The notes: a model not told the origin generated them from the letters alone. 64,000 nucleotides of DNA from Bacteroidales bacterium (GCA_017934545.1 JAGBJI010000002.1:248001-312000); one strand, 5' to 3'. Positions 16,665-25,881 are shown, numbered from the stretch's first letter. Made by a program: numbers and translations.

Positions 16665-17706
16665 GGTGTTGGGACTTATGTCAGGTACTTCGCTTGATGG
16701 TTTGGATATGGCGTATTGTGAGTTTGACGTAACCGACAACAGTGTCGTTTACAATATATCCCACGCCGTTACGGAGGAGTATGACCAAAGTATAAAGCAG
16801 AAAATACTCCGTTGTGAGTCGTGCAGCGGTGAGGAATTGAGTTTTTATTCTTCTTTTTTGGGCAATTACTTCGGTAAAAAGGCAAAAGACTTTCTTTCAA
16901 AGCACAATCTGACGGTTGATTTCATCGCTTCGCACGGACAGACCGTGTTTCACCGTCCCGAAAAAGGCTTTACGGTACAAATAGGAGATATAAACGCCAT
17001 AGCAGCACAAGCACAGACCAACGTAATAGGCGATTTCCGTTCGTTGGATGTTGCATTGGGCGGTCAGGGAGCTCCGTTGGTTCCGATAGGGGATAAACTC
17101 TTGTTTTCACAATATGAATGTTGTTTGAATATAGGGGGATTTTCCAATATCTCGTACGACAAAAACAACAAGCGGACGGCATACGACATCTGTCCGTCCA
17201 ATATTGTGTTGAACATGTTAGCCGAACAATTGGGTTATGCCTACGATAAAGACGGCGATACGGCACGTCAAGGCAAGGTGAATGAGGATTTGTTGAACTG
17301 TCTTAACAATGCAGACTATTACAAACGCAAAATACATAAGTCATTGGGCAAAGAATGGGTCAAAGAAAATGTTTTGCCTGTATTGGAAAGCTTTGATATA
17401 CCTCCGCAAGATAAATTGGCTGCCTTTACCGAGCATGTTGCCCAGCAGATAAGCCGCAATATCTGCGGTGAAACCTTGGTTACGGGCGGCGGAGCTAAAA
17501 ACAAATATCTTATAGAGAAGATTCGGCAGAAGACCGTTCACAATATAATCATACCCGATGATGTTTTGATTGATTACAAAGAGGCTTTGATTTTTGCTTT
17601 TTTGGGTTTACGCAGATGGAGAGAGGAGATAAACTGTTTGGCAAGCGTAACCGGAGCAAGACAAGACTCATGTACGGGTGTTGTAGTTCACTATAAAAAC
17701 GTATAA
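16654..17706 (+). CDS. anmK: Anhydro-N-acetylmuramic acid kinase
   Basis: Phosphorylates and opens 1,6-anhydro-MurNAc released during cell-wall turnover, feeding it into recycling. The 350-residue product begins YYKVLGLMSGTSLDGLDMAY and has ASHGQTVFHRPEKGFTVQIGD, GGFSNISYD and LVTGGGAKNKYLIEKI, all AnmK signatures of the ASKHA fold. ATG 16654 is chosen over a TTG at 16648. It sits directly after murF, so peptidoglycan synthesis and recycling genes are joined in one operon. Confidence 0.94.
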   Translation: MYYKVLGLMSGTSLDGLDMAYCEFDVTDNSVVYNISHAVTEEYDQSIKQKILRCESCSGEELSFYSSFLGNYFGKKAKDFLSKHNLTVDFIASHGQTVFHRPEKGFTVQIGDINAIAAQAQTNVIGDFRSLDVALGGQGAPLVPIGDKLLFSQYECCLNIGGFSNISYDKNNKRTAYDICPSNIVLNMLAEQLGYAYDKDGDTARQGKVNEDLLNCLNNADYYKRKIHKSLGKEWVKENVLPVLESFDIPPQDKLAAFTEHVAQQISRNICGETLVTGGGAKNKYLIEKIRQKTVHNIIIPDDVLIDYKEALIFAFLGLRRWREEINCLASVTGARQDSCTGVVVHYKNV

Positions 17707-17714
17707 TATAGGAT

Positions 17715-18269
17715 ATGGACGACGCAGCAATACTGAAAATGATAAACAACCGCAAAACCAAGGAACAGGGTTTCAGATTGCTTGTCGCACAAACCAAAGA
17801 ACAGCTCTACAAACAGATACGTCACATGGTCGGTTCGCACGAAGACGCCGACGATTTGCTGCAGGAAGTATATATAAAGGTATTTAACAAAATAGGTTCG
17901 TTCAGACAGGACTCTGCGTTGTCAACGTGGATTTACAGAATAGCATACAACGAAACGGTGAACTACATTAAATCCAAATCGTTCAGAAACAGCCGCAGCG
18001 ATATATCGTTGGATTTGACCTCAATCATATCTTCAACAACGGAAAACAAACAAATCAATGCCGAAAAGATAATTTCCGCATTGACCGATGCCGTATCCAA
18101 ACTGCCCGAAAAGCAAAAAGAAGTCTTTAATATGCGTTACTATCAAAATATACCGTTCAAACAAATGGAGCAAATGCTCAACACGTCGGAAAGTGCGTTG
18201 AAAACATCGTACCATATTGCCGAAAAGAAAATAAAAGACTTTTTATTGAACGGCGGATTAAACTTTTGA
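17715..18269 (+). CDS. ECF-type RNA polymerase sigma factor
   Basis: A 184-residue sigma-70 family protein with region 2 (HEDADDLLQEVYIKVFNKIGSF, STWIYRIAYN) and region 4 (LPEKQKEVFNMRYYQNIPFKQMEQMLNTSESALKTSYHIAEKKI) and nothing else, as in ECF sigma factors. It starts 8 bases after anmK. A small membrane protein and a Spy-like exported protein follow, the usual arrangement for a sigma/anti-sigma/periplasmic effector cassette. The stimulus may be envelope stress, but that is inference from neighbours. Confidence 0.9.
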   Translation: MDDAAILKMINNRKTKEQGFRLLVAQTKEQLYKQIRHMVGSHEDADDLLQEVYIKVFNKIGSFRQDSALSTWIYRIAYNETVNYIKSKSFRNSRSDISLDLTSIISSTTENKQINAEKIISALTDAVSKLPEKQKEVFNMRYYQNIPFKQMEQMLNTSESALKTSYHIAEKKIKDFLLNGGLNF

Positions 18270-18308
18270 AAACATATTTTGTCAAATTATACAAAGACCG
18301 AAAAGGTA

Positions 18309-18758
18309 ATGGAAACAAACAAAGATATATTTGATATACCGCAGGATTATTTTTCAAAGTTGGAAGATAATGTTCTCAAGCGTTACGGTAGGCAAAGACG
18401 GGTGCGTAAGGCGAGAATATTTGCCTCGTTGAGCGTTGTGAGCATAGCGGTGCTGTCTTTGTCGCTTTACTTTGTCAATAACAATGTTTCAGAACAACAG
18501 TTTACCCAAACCGTTTCGCTGATTAAAGACACGGTAGCGGAAAATAACGCCGTTACAGTGACAAATGACGTTGAAAATACATCGCTTGACGGAGAGGAAA
18601 TCGCTGTTGATAAAAAAGAAATACAGAAACAACCGCAGGTAAATCACAAAAAAATAAACACCGAGGTGCTTTTCTCCAAAGAGGAATTGGATTATTTGGA
18701 GAATTTTTTAGATGAAGACAATTACGAATTGCTGACTAACAATATTTATTACAAATAG
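18309..18758 (+). CDS. Probable single-pass anti-sigma-like membrane protein
   Basis: A 149-residue protein with no family I can name. It has a cytoplasmic N-terminus (METNKDIFDIPQDYFSKLEDNVLKR), a basic stretch RQRRVRKAR, one membrane helix at about 37-55 (FASLSVVSIAVLSLSLYFV), then a polar, acidic extracytoplasmic tail ending in ELLTNNIYYK. The IPxxYFxxLxxxV start is common in Bacteroidota proteins encoded beside ECF sigma factors. Its location 39 bases after the sigma gene supports an anti-sigma role. ATG 18309 is used because the longer frame starts at TTG with no ribosome-binding site. Confidence 0.65.
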   Translation: METNKDIFDIPQDYFSKLEDNVLKRYGRQRRVRKARIFASLSVVSIAVLSLSLYFVNNNVSEQQFTQTVSLIKDTVAENNAVTVTNDVENTSLDGEEIAVDKKEIQKQPQVNHKKINTEVLFSKEELDYLENFLDEDNYELLTNNIYYK

Positions 18759-18775
18759 AAAAAACCGTAAATTAT

Positions 18776-19327
18776 ATGAAAACACTGAAAAAATTAACGT
18801 TTGCCGTTTTATTGGCATGCTTTGCATTGACAGTTAATGCACAAAGACCCGACCGTTCTGACAATACCAAAAGGGAAAGGGAGCAACGGGTGGATATGAA
18901 CGAATTGCACCAAAAGATGTTGGTCAAAAAACACGACTTCTTTCAGAAAGAATTGGAATTGGAAGGCGAACAGATGGACAAATTCTGGGAGATATACACC
19001 GAGTTTGACAACAGAATATTCCGTTTGCACGAAAAAGCACATGAAGAACAGATTCAAATAACGGGAATGGAGTTTGACGAGAAAACGCCTTTAGATGAAA
19101 GCAAACTGACAGATGAAATTGCTAACGCACTTTTAGACCAACGCAGACAGATGGAGGCTGAAAAATTGGAGATGGAAACATTTTATACCGACCGTTTCCG
19201 CACCGTACTGCCCGTACAAAAGGTTTTGCGGTTGCATAGATTGGAAAAACAATTCATGCGTGACGTTATGTCCGACGGAAGACACCACTCGGACAGAAGA
19301 CAAGCCCCTCAAAGAGAAAAAAGATAA
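18776..19327 (+). CDS. Exported helical protein resembling Spy/CpxP-type proteins
   Basis: A 183-residue protein with a signal peptide (about 1-22, ending in LTVNAQ) and a mature part rich in charged helices, including paired segments FFQKELELEGEQMDKFWEIYTEFDNRI and RFRTVLPVQKVLRLHRLEKQF. This heptad-like, highly charged composition and the FxxxRFRxVLPxxKVLRL pattern resemble the periplasmic Spy/CpxP-like proteins encoded next to ECF sigma factors in Bacteroidota. It is the third gene of the cassette, 17 bases after the membrane protein, and is followed by a good terminator. Function is inferred only from context and composition. Confidence 0.65.
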   Translation: MKTLKKLTFAVLLACFALTVNAQRPDRSDNTKREREQRVDMNELHQKMLVKKHDFFQKELELEGEQMDKFWEIYTEFDNRIFRLHEKAHEEQIQITGMEFDEKTPLDESKLTDEIANALLDQRRQMEAEKLEMETFYTDRFRTVLPVQKVLRLHRLEKQFMRDVMSDGRHHSDRRQAPQREKR

Positions 19328-19372
19328 ACAAATCTTTTTGTTTTCGTTTCATAATTAATTTATTTTTTGGGG

Positions 19373-19403
19373 AAAGGGTGCTGTTTGGTACCCTTTCTTT
19401 TTT
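19373..19403 (+). terminator. Terminator of the sigma-factor operon
   Basis: AAAGGGTGC (19373-19381) pairs with GTACCCTTT (19388-19396) with one G-T, around a 6-base loop, followed by CTTTTTT. Confidence 0.8.
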
Positions 19404-19465
19404 GTTGCAAGTTCTCTGTATGGCGGCGTTTTCATATATTGTAATACTTGAATGCGGAAGCAAAG

Positions 19466-19552
19466 AAAAAAAACATATGTTTTTGAAAGAAAAAACATAT
19501 GTTTTTTGATTAAAATTCATATGTTTTTTTGAAAAAATACATATGTTTTTTA
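19466..19552. repeat. Family A array 2: four CATATG palindromes at 22-bp spacing
   Basis: CATATG begins at 19474, 19496, 19518 and 19540. Spacers are TTTTTGAAAGAAAAAA, TTTTTTGATTAAAATT and TTTTTTTGAAAAAATA, identical to those of the array at 39.4 kb. It lies between the Spy-like gene terminator and the promoter of the next gene. Nothing else is seen in the gap 19328-19675 beyond the terminator and promoter. Confidence 0.9.
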
Positions 19553-19640
19553 TTTTTCTTTTCTGAATTTATTTTTGTCAATGCTTTTCTGACAGCAAAT
19601 ATTTTGGCTCTCTTTACCGTTATTATCTTAAATATTTTAT

Positions 19641-19649
19641 TAATTTTGC
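19641..19649 (+). promoter_or_regulatory. -7 promoter element for the membrane protein gene at 19676
   Basis: TAATTTTGC. Predicted start near 19656, which excludes the longer ORF start at 19529 that reads through the repeat array. Confidence 0.7.
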
Positions 19650-19675
19650 ACTTTAATTATTTACAATACATTAAG

Positions 19676-20377
19676 ATGAAAAAGCAGGATTTATATTTTA
19701 TTATCGGCGTTATAGCCTTTGTGTGTATATTTGTGTTTGTCCAACCCGTAAAAGAATGGTTTCTGTCATGGAGTGCGGCAAAGGATTGGCGGAGTTTCGT
19801 TATGGCTTTTCTTAAGTTCGGTATCCTTTCCACTATGGGCGAATGTATAGGTTTGAGAATATCGCAGGGCGTTTACAACAAGCGGGGGTTCGGCATTGCT
19901 CCGAGGTTTTTGGTTTGGGGAGTGCTGGGTACGTGTATATCAATAGCGATGATGTTGTTCTCAACGGGAGTTTTCGCTTTTTTGAACGTATGCGGACTTA
20001 AAGGATTGAGTGCAGCCAATGTTACGGATTGTTTCGGTATCAATCTGTTGTATGCTTTCTGTGTTTCGGTGTTTATGAACACGTTTTTCGCACCCGTATT
20101 TATGACCGTACACAAAGTAACCGATACACATATTCTTAATACGGGCGGAACGCTTAAAGGTTTCTTTACCCCGATACCGTTCGGAGAGATAATCAAAAAT
20201 CTTAATTGGGACGTACAGTGGAACTTTGTGTTCAAAAAGACTATACCTTTGTTTTGGTATCCTGCACATACAATAACGTTTTTACTTCCTCCGCAGTACA
20301 GAGTGTTGTTTGCAGCACTGTTGGGCGTGGCATTGGGAGTGATATTGTCAATAGCCAATTTGAAAAAGAGCCGTTAA
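19676..20377 (+). CDS. Polytopic inner-membrane protein of unknown function
   Basis: A 233-residue hydrophobic protein with about five membrane segments (near residues 7-25, 45-62, 80-105, 120-150 and 210-228) and conserved-looking loops: FLKFGILSTMGECIGLRIS, GTLKGFFTPIPFGEII and KTIPLFWYPAHTITFLLPPQYRVLFAALLG. The last element recalls the Mpv17/PMP22-type tail, but the match is loose and I would not transfer a function. ATG 19676 (MKKQDLYF) is fixed by the promoter at 19641-19649. The extension to 19529 would encode repeat-derived sequence. It has its own promoter and is followed by hisS after 72 bases. Confidence 0.75.
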   Translation: MKKQDLYFIIGVIAFVCIFVFVQPVKEWFLSWSAAKDWRSFVMAFLKFGILSTMGECIGLRISQGVYNKRGFGIAPRFLVWGVLGTCISIAMMLFSTGVFAFLNVCGLKGLSAANVTDCFGINLLYAFCVSVFMNTFFAPVFMTVHKVTDTHILNTGGTLKGFFTPIPFGEIIKNLNWDVQWNFVFKKTIPLFWYPAHTITFLLPPQYRVLFAALLGVALGVILSIANLKKSR

Positions 20378-20449
20378 AAAAGGCTTGACGCTGGTTTTGC
20401 GTAAGAGGAAAACAGATTGTAAATTACTCAAAAAACACTTTATATAATT

Positions 20450-21814
20450 ATGGAGTACAAAGCAGTAAAGGGAACACGCGACTTTTTGCCCTTGCAGATG
20501 CAAAAACGCAACTATATATTCAATACAATTGTTTCGGTTTATAAATCGCACGGATTTTTGCAGATAGAAACGCCCGCAATGGAGAGTTTGTCAACTTTGA
20601 TGGGCAAATACGGCGAAGAAGGCGACAAATTGTTGTTTAAAATTTTGGATTCGGGCGTTTTTTTACGGCAGGAAAAACTTACGGAGTTTGAAAACACCGT
20701 CACCGACGGCCGTATGCAAAAGGCTGCGTCCATGATTTGCGAAAAGGGATTGCGGTACGATTTGACCGTTCCGTTTGCCCGCTTTGTTGTCAATCACCAA
20801 AATGACATTGTTTTCCCGTTCAAACGTTACCAAATACAGCCTGTTTGGCGTGCGGACAAGCCTCAAAAGGGCAGATACAGGGAGTTTTATCAGTGCGATG
20901 CCGACATAATCGGTTCTGACTCCTTGATGAACGAAGCGGAACTCATTGAGATAATATCGGAAGTGTTTTCACGTCTGCGTTTGGATGTTACAATCAAACT
21001 GAACAACAGAAAAATACTTGCAGCAATAGCTTCGCTGATAGGACATGAGGACAAAATAACGCAGATTACCGTTGCAATAGACAAATTGGACAAGATAGGA
21101 CTGCAAGGCGTGGAAGAAGAACTGTTAAGCGGCGGATTCTCACCGCAGGATATAGAAAAACTGCGTCCTGTGTTGCTTATAAGCGGAACGAATGAAGAAA
21201 AAATAAAGACGCTTTCGGGTTTTATCGGCTCAAACGAACAAGGCTGCAAAGGCATTGGTGAATTGGAGTACGTATTAAATAAATGTAAGGCGTTAAACAT
21301 ACACAATATTGAGTTTGACATCACGCTTGCACGCGGCTTGAACTATTATACGGGTGCTATAGTGGAGGTTAAAGCCGACAATGTGGCGATGGGCAGCATT
21401 ACGGGGGGAGGACGTTACGACAATCTGACGGGTATCTTCGGTATGAAGAATCTTTCTGGCGTGGGAATATCGTTCGGTGCCGACAGAATATACGATTGTT
21501 TGGAAGAATTGCAGTTGTTCCCCGACGAAGTGAAGACTGCAACTGATGTATTGTTTATCAATTTCGGCGAAAAGGAAAGTGAAAGATGTCTTTTGCTGGC
21601 TAAACAGCTCAGAGATAAAGGTTATTGCTGCGAAATATACCCCGAAAGTTGTAAAATGCAAAAACAGATGAAGTATGCCAACTTACGCAACATTCCGTTC
21701 GTATGTCTTTTGGGTGAAAACGAAATTGCCAATAATACGGTTGTGATTAAAAACATGCTGACGGGCGAACAAACGACGGTAAAGCAGAACGAAATATGCG
21801 GATATTTCAATTAA
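20450..21814 (+). CDS. hisS: Histidyl-tRNA synthetase
   Basis: Charges tRNA-His. The 454-residue class II synthetase starts [14 protein letters not shown], has motif 2 in [26 protein letters not shown], the histidine-binding [16 protein letters not shown], motif 3 in [10 protein letters not shown]...[13 protein letters not shown], and a C-terminal anticodon-binding domain ([13 protein letters not shown]). No promoter of the usual type is visible in the 72-base gap before it, so it may be read from the upstream gene. miaA follows after 65 bases. Confidence 0.95.
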   Translation: MEYKAVKGTRDFLPLQMQKRNYIFNTIVSVYKSHGFLQIETPAMESLSTLMGKYGEEGDKLLFKILDSGVFLRQEKLTEFENTVTDGRMQKAASMICEKGLRYDLTVPFARFVVNHQNDIVFPFKRYQIQPVWRADKPQKGRYREFYQCDADIIGSDSLMNEAELIEIISEVFSRLRLDVTIKLNNRKILAAIASLIGHEDKITQITVAIDKLDKIGLQGVEEELLSGGFSPQDIEKLRPVLLISGTNEEKIKTLSGFIGSNEQGCKGIGELEYVLNKCKALNIHNIEFDITLARGLNYYTGAIVEVKADNVAMGSITGGGRYDNLTGIFGMKNLSGVGISFGADRIYDCLEELQLFPDEVKTATDVLFINFGEKESERCLLLAKQLRDKGYCCEIYPESCKMQKQMKYANLRNIPFVCLLGENEIANNTVVIKNMLTGEQTTVKQNEICGYFN

Positions 21815-21879
21815 ATGCTTTTGCTGCGGCATATAAACGTTGTAAGGCGTGAAAACGAACGGTTATTTTGTCAAAACAG

Positions 21880-22788
21880 ATGGATAAAATCAAAGAAAAC
21901 GGCAAGACGCTTCACATAATATCCGGACCGACGGCCTGCGGAAAAACTTCTTTGGCAGTTGAATTGGCAAAATATCTTAACACCGAAATAGTATCTGCGG
22001 ACTCAAGGCAAATATTCCGTGAGTTGAACATCGGCGTAGCACGGCCTGACGCAAACGAACTCAACGCCGTAAAACATCATTTAATAGCTTCATGGTCGGT
22101 AACGGACACTTACAACGTGGCATTGTATGAAAAGCAGGCATTGGAAATAATAGAAAATCTTTTCCTTTCGCACAATGACGTTGTTCTTTGCGGAGGAAGC
22201 GGGATGTATATAGACGCCGTAATCAACGGTATTGACGATATGCCCGACTGCGATGTGAACATACGCCGTCAATTGCAAAAAGAATTAAACGAAAACGGCA
22301 TTTCTTTTCTGACGGAAGAATTAAAAGAAAAAGACATTGCATATTACAACGCAGTAGATTTACAAAATCCCCGCCGCATTGTGCGTGCCTTGGAGGTGAT
22401 ACGCCAAACTGGCAAACCTTTTTCTTCGTTCCGCACGGACAAAAAAGCAAACCGCAGTTTTAACGTCAACTTTGTATGTCTGCAAAGGGACAGGGAAGAT
22501 TTGTTAAACCGCATAAACATGCGTACGGACAAGATGATACAGGACGGATTGGTGCAAGAAGCCGCAACGCTTGCTGAATTTAAACATTTGCCTGCACTTC
22601 ACACCGTAGGATACAGGGAATTGTTTGATTGGCAGGAGGGAAAACACTCTTTGCAACAGGCCGTTGAACTCATCAAAATACACACCCGTCAGTACGCAAA
22701 ACGCCAAATGACGTGGTTGCGTAAGTATCCGTCGGTTAAATGGGTCAATATGACCAATGGCAATATAAAACCCGCAGATTTGATATGA
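21880..22788 (+). CDS. miaA: tRNA dimethylallyltransferase
   Basis: Transfers a dimethylallyl group to A37 of tRNAs that read UNN codons. The 302-residue product has the P-loop ISGPTACGKTSLAVELA, VSADSRQIFRELNIG, GGSGMYIDAV and TVGYRELFDWQEG. ATG 21880 is preferred to a TTG four codons earlier. The TGA stop overlaps the ATG of the OmpA-family gene (ATGA, 22785-22788). That coupling looks fortuitous in function but should link expression of the two. Confidence 0.94.
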   Translation: MDKIKENGKTLHIISGPTACGKTSLAVELAKYLNTEIVSADSRQIFRELNIGVARPDANELNAVKHHLIASWSVTDTYNVALYEKQALEIIENLFLSHNDVVLCGGSGMYIDAVINGIDDMPDCDVNIRRQLQKELNENGISFLTEELKEKDIAYYNAVDLQNPRRIVRALEVIRQTGKPFSSFRTDKKANRSFNVNFVCLQRDREDLLNRINMRTDKMIQDGLVQEAATLAEFKHLPALHTVGYRELFDWQEGKHSLQQAVELIKIHTRQYAKRQMTWLRKYPSVKWVNMTNGNIKPADLI

Positions 22789-23966
22789 AACACAAAAACA
22801 TTGTCTTGTTGTTTGCAATACTTAATATTGCTTTTTACTGTCAGACAAACGCACAAACCGTTGCTTTTGACAACGACAGCAATCTTATTTACAACCCTTC
22901 GTTTGAGCAGCATTCCTCCTGCCCGGCAAGAATAGAACCTTACGGTATAATGGATGAGGTAGTTGCGTGGTGGCAACCCACAGGCGGTTCGTCCGATTAT
23001 TACAATCCGTGCGGCGGAAAGCAATGCAAAATACCCAAAAACAAACTCGGTATACAATATCCCCGCAGCGGCGAATCCATGGTGGGCATTTATTGCTCGT
23101 TAACCGACTACAGGGAATACATACAAACGCAGTTGAAAGAACCGTTGGTACAAGGCGAGAAGTACAAACTTTCGTTTTGGGTATCGTTGAGCGAATATTC
23201 CAAAGGTGCGGTGGCAACTATCGGCGGACTGTTCACAAAAGAAAGAATCAACGACACCACACGCCAAATGCTTACCGACAGACAACAAAAGCAAATATCC
23301 TCAAAAATCAAACAAAACATCTCTACTTACTACAAACCGCAGGTTGTAAACAGTTTCAACCGCCCTTTGTACGATACGGAACAGTGGATGAAAATAGAGG
23401 ATACTTTCATTGCACAGGGCGGAGAACAATTCCTTACAATAGGCAACTTTTACCCTGAAGAGCAGAGCAATTTGATTAACCCTCAAAACACTACTAACAT
23501 TCTTCCGGGGGCGTACTATTATATAGATGACGTAGAATTGTACTGTTTGACGTGCAGTCAGAAAAAAGAAACCAACGGCGTGGTTATCTCAAAAACGAAA
23601 GACACCGTCAGTTATACAGTTGGCAAGGTAGTAGTGTTGGAAAACATATTTTTTGACTTTGACAAAAGCGTTTTACTTCCCCAATCATATGTTGAACTTC
23701 TGAACTTGACAAAACTGTTGAACGAACATCCGAATATGAAAATAGAGTTGTCGGGTCACACTGACAACAAGGGCAAAGAATCTTACAATCAAAAACTGTC
23801 AACTTTACGCGCCCAAGCCGTGTACGATTACCTTACATCGCAGGGTATTGACAAAAAACGCCTTAAATACAAAGGTTACGGAGCCACGCAGCCTATTGCC
23901 GACAACAAAACCGACGAAGGCAGGGCTAAAAACCGCAGGGTAGAGTTCAAAATCATAGACATGTAA
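22785..23966 (+). CDS. OmpA-family outer-membrane/peptidoglycan-associated protein
   Basis: A 393-residue exported protein. A signal peptide covers about 1-24. A cysteine-containing N-terminal domain of roughly 230 residues begins NLIYNPSFEQHSSCPARI and looks like a jelly-roll carbohydrate-binding-type domain. The C-terminal OmpA domain (about 285-393) has FFDFDKSVLLPQSYVELLN, SGHTDNKGKESYNQKLSTLR and NRRVEF, the peptidoglycan-binding signature. It likely anchors the outer membrane to the wall; the N-domain function is unknown. It overlaps miaA by 4 bases. No strong terminator follows. Confidence 0.85.
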   Translation: MKHKNIVLLFAILNIAFYCQTNAQTVAFDNDSNLIYNPSFEQHSSCPARIEPYGIMDEVVAWWQPTGGSSDYYNPCGGKQCKIPKNKLGIQYPRSGESMVGIYCSLTDYREYIQTQLKEPLVQGEKYKLSFWVSLSEYSKGAVATIGGLFTKERINDTTRQMLTDRQQKQISSKIKQNISTYYKPQVVNSFNRPLYDTEQWMKIEDTFIAQGGEQFLTIGNFYPEEQSNLINPQNTTNILPGAYYYIDDVELYCLTCSQKKETNGVVISKTKDTVSYTVGKVVVLENIFFDFDKSVLLPQSYVELLNLTKLLNEHPNMKIELSGHTDNKGKESYNQKLSTLRAQAVYDYLTSQGIDKKRLKYKGYGATQPIADNKTDEGRAKNRRVEFKIIDM

Positions 23967-24092
23967 TTGTTTTTATTGCTTTTGCATCAACAAAGCATAT
24001 CCGCACGCCGCTTTTTTAACGCTTGTCATATATTATAATGATAAGAAAACATTGTTTTTTCTTAAAAAACAAGAATTGTTTTCATAAGATAA

Positions 24093-24114
24093 TTTTAAAA
24101 AACATATGTTTTTT
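24093..24114. repeat. Decayed family A element: single intact CATATG module
   Basis: One intact palindrome (CATATG at 24103) in A/T arms. Around it lie partial modules such as AAAACATTGTTTTTT (24047-24060) and CACAAAACAATTGTG (24126-24140) without the 22-bp register. I read it as a degenerate array. The 279-base gap 23967-24245 holds nothing else recognisable. Confidence 0.55.
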
Positions 24115-24245
24115 CTTTTTACTTTCACAAAACAATTGTGCAGGACGTAGGTTTGCAACAGTGAAAAAAGAAATTTTTTTACACTCGGTGTAACTTTTTT
24201 GCATTTTCGGGCGTTTTATATATGTTAAAAATAGAAAACAAATCA

Positions 24246-24950
24246 ATGAAGCGTAAAATTAAGACTTTATATATACTTGCTGCGGCGGCAATGATAGTGT
24301 TTGCCTCTTGCGGATTGGTACAGATGGATTTTGAAACAAGCCGTACCGTTAAACAGGCACAAAAACGTACGGACTATATATGTTTGAATGCCGCCAAGAT
24401 GAAACAATTGATACTTTCGGACACAACGTGCTACAAGGTGGTGGACATCTATTCCCCTTGTTGCGGACCTTGTATTGAGAGTTTTGCAAACGCTTACCCG
24501 CAATTCAAAAAACTCAATGACAGCCTGCCCGTTAAATATATTTATGTGTTGGACGGAACGGGTGCATTGAAATACAACGACAACGCAAGGGAAAAATACA
24601 ATATCACGGGCGGCAAATATTATTTCCGCGACACCGTATCTTATTTTGCGGCACGCAAAGGCACGAAGTACAATGACTATTATCTGACAAATCTTACCAA
24701 TTACATTTTTAAAAACGACTCTCTGCCCAAGGTAACTCAACTTTTAGGCCTGCCGACATACTATTTGGTTAACAAGCAGGGGCGTTTGAAAAAATGCGTT
24801 TTTATAGATACGGACGGCAAACAATATATTGAACCGATGGATTTGCGGACGATTGCGGACAAACGTCTTGACGAGTTGGATTTTTATACTTTGGATACCG
24901 TAAGGATTGAAAACAATCAAATGATTTGCACTCCCGCAGGTTGCAAATAG
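24246..24950 (+). CDS. Thioredoxin-like lipoprotein
   Basis: A 234-residue probable lipoprotein: signal sequence with lipobox FASC and lipidated Cys22. A thioredoxin-fold segment reads VVDIYSPCCGPCIESFANAYPQF, with the CxxC-like pair in CCGPC, and later LGLPTYYLVNKQGRLKKCVF supplies the cis-proline (LPT). It probably takes part in thiol redox chemistry at the periplasmic face. The first cysteine of the motif is doubled, and two more cysteines occur near the C-terminus (MICTPAGCK). ATG 24246 gives a normal signal peptide; an upstream ATG at 24222 would add eight polar residues. I see no partner gene. Confidence 0.72.
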   Translation: MKRKIKTLYILAAAAMIVFASCGLVQMDFETSRTVKQAQKRTDYICLNAAKMKQLILSDTTCYKVVDIYSPCCGPCIESFANAYPQFKKLNDSLPVKYIYVLDGTGALKYNDNAREKYNITGGKYYFRDTVSYFAARKGTKYNDYYLTNLTNYIFKNDSLPKVTQLLGLPTYYLVNKQGRLKKCVFIDTDGKQYIEPMDLRTIADKRLDELDFYTLDTVRIENNQMICTPAGCK

Positions 24951-25004
24951 TATTTGAGTGTAAATATTTGTACCTTGTGCATGCGGCAAAATGCAATTTT
25001 GTCT

Positions 25005-25013
25005 TATCTTTGC
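25005..25013 (+). promoter_or_regulatory. -7 promoter element for the Fic gene
   Basis: TATCTTTGC. Predicted start near 25020, 37 bases before ATG 25057. Confidence 0.7.
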
Positions 25014-25056
25014 AATGATATAAGGCGGCAATTTCAATAAAAACTTTAAACGGTTT

Positions 25057-25794
25057 ATGAACAATATATTGAATATACTCAAAAGGGAAAAGGAAAATAA
25101 GATAAAGGGCGGACTGTATCACAAAATACAGGTGTTGTTGACTTACAATTCCAATCATATAGAGGGAAGCAAGTTGACAGGAGAGCAAACCCGCCAGATT
25201 TTCGAAACAAATACCATCCTTGCAGACACAAACAATATTGACGTTGACGATATTTTGGAAACCGTAAACCATTTCCGTTGCATTGATTATATGATTGACA
25301 ACGCCCAAGCGGAACTCACCTCTGATTTTATCAAGCAATTGCACCGTATATTGAAAACCAATACTTCGCAATCCGGATTAGAGTGGTTTAAAGTCGGCGA
25401 TTGGAAGATTTTACCCAACGAAGTGGGCGGTGAAGAAACGGTTGACCCTGAACAAACGGAAAACGAAATCAATAAACTTATTTCGCATTACAACAGTTTG
25501 AAGGAAAAAAGTTTTGAAGACATATTGGATTTCCATGTAAGGTTTGAAAAAATACATCCGTTTCAGGACGGAAACGGCAGAGTGGGCAGATTGGTCATGT
25601 TTAAACAATGCCTTGAAAACAATACAGTGCCGTTTATAATTGATGAAGAGCATAAACTGTATTATTACAGGGGATTGCAACAGTGGGACAATATAAAAGG
25701 TTATCTTACGGACACATGTCTTTCGTGTCAGGATGTGTTTAAAACATATTTGGATTACTTTAAGATTGATTATACCGACGCAAAATCCGAATAA
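25057..25794 (+). CDS. Fic-domain protein (predicted AMP-transferase) with its own inhibitory helix
   Basis: A 245-residue Fic protein. The active-site loop HPFQDGNGRVGR starts at His167 and matches HPFx(D/E)GNGR, so it is predicted to transfer AMP (or another nucleotide moiety) from a nucleotide to a protein hydroxyl. An N-terminal helix carries SNHIEG (Ser32-Glu36-Gly37), matching the (S/T)xxxE(G/N) inhibitory motif of class II Fic proteins, so activity should be self-restrained. Target unknown. It has its own promoter and no adjacent antitoxin, consistent with a self-contained, chromosomally fixed Fic enzyme rather than a toxin-antitoxin pair. Confidence 0.88.
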   Translation: MNNILNILKREKENKIKGGLYHKIQVLLTYNSNHIEGSKLTGEQTRQIFETNTILADTNNIDVDDILETVNHFRCIDYMIDNAQAELTSDFIKQLHRILKTNTSQSGLEWFKVGDWKILPNEVGGEETVDPEQTENEINKLISHYNSLKEKSFEDILDFHVRFEKIHPFQDGNGRVGRLVMFKQCLENNTVPFIIDEEHKLYYYRGLQQWDNIKGYLTDTCLSCQDVFKTYLDYFKIDYTDAKSE

Positions 25795-25872
25795 ATTGCG
25801 TAAAAGTTTTCGTTCATTAGGCAAATAAACCGTAAGAAAAGCAAAATATTTTTTACGGAATATAATTTTTTG

Positions 25873-25881
25873 TAATTTTGC
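25873..25881 (+). promoter_or_regulatory. Candidate -7 promoter element for rnpB
   Basis: TAATTTTGC. Predicted start near 25888, about 80 bases before the P1 helix of the RNA, so a leader would have to be trimmed. Confidence 0.5.
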
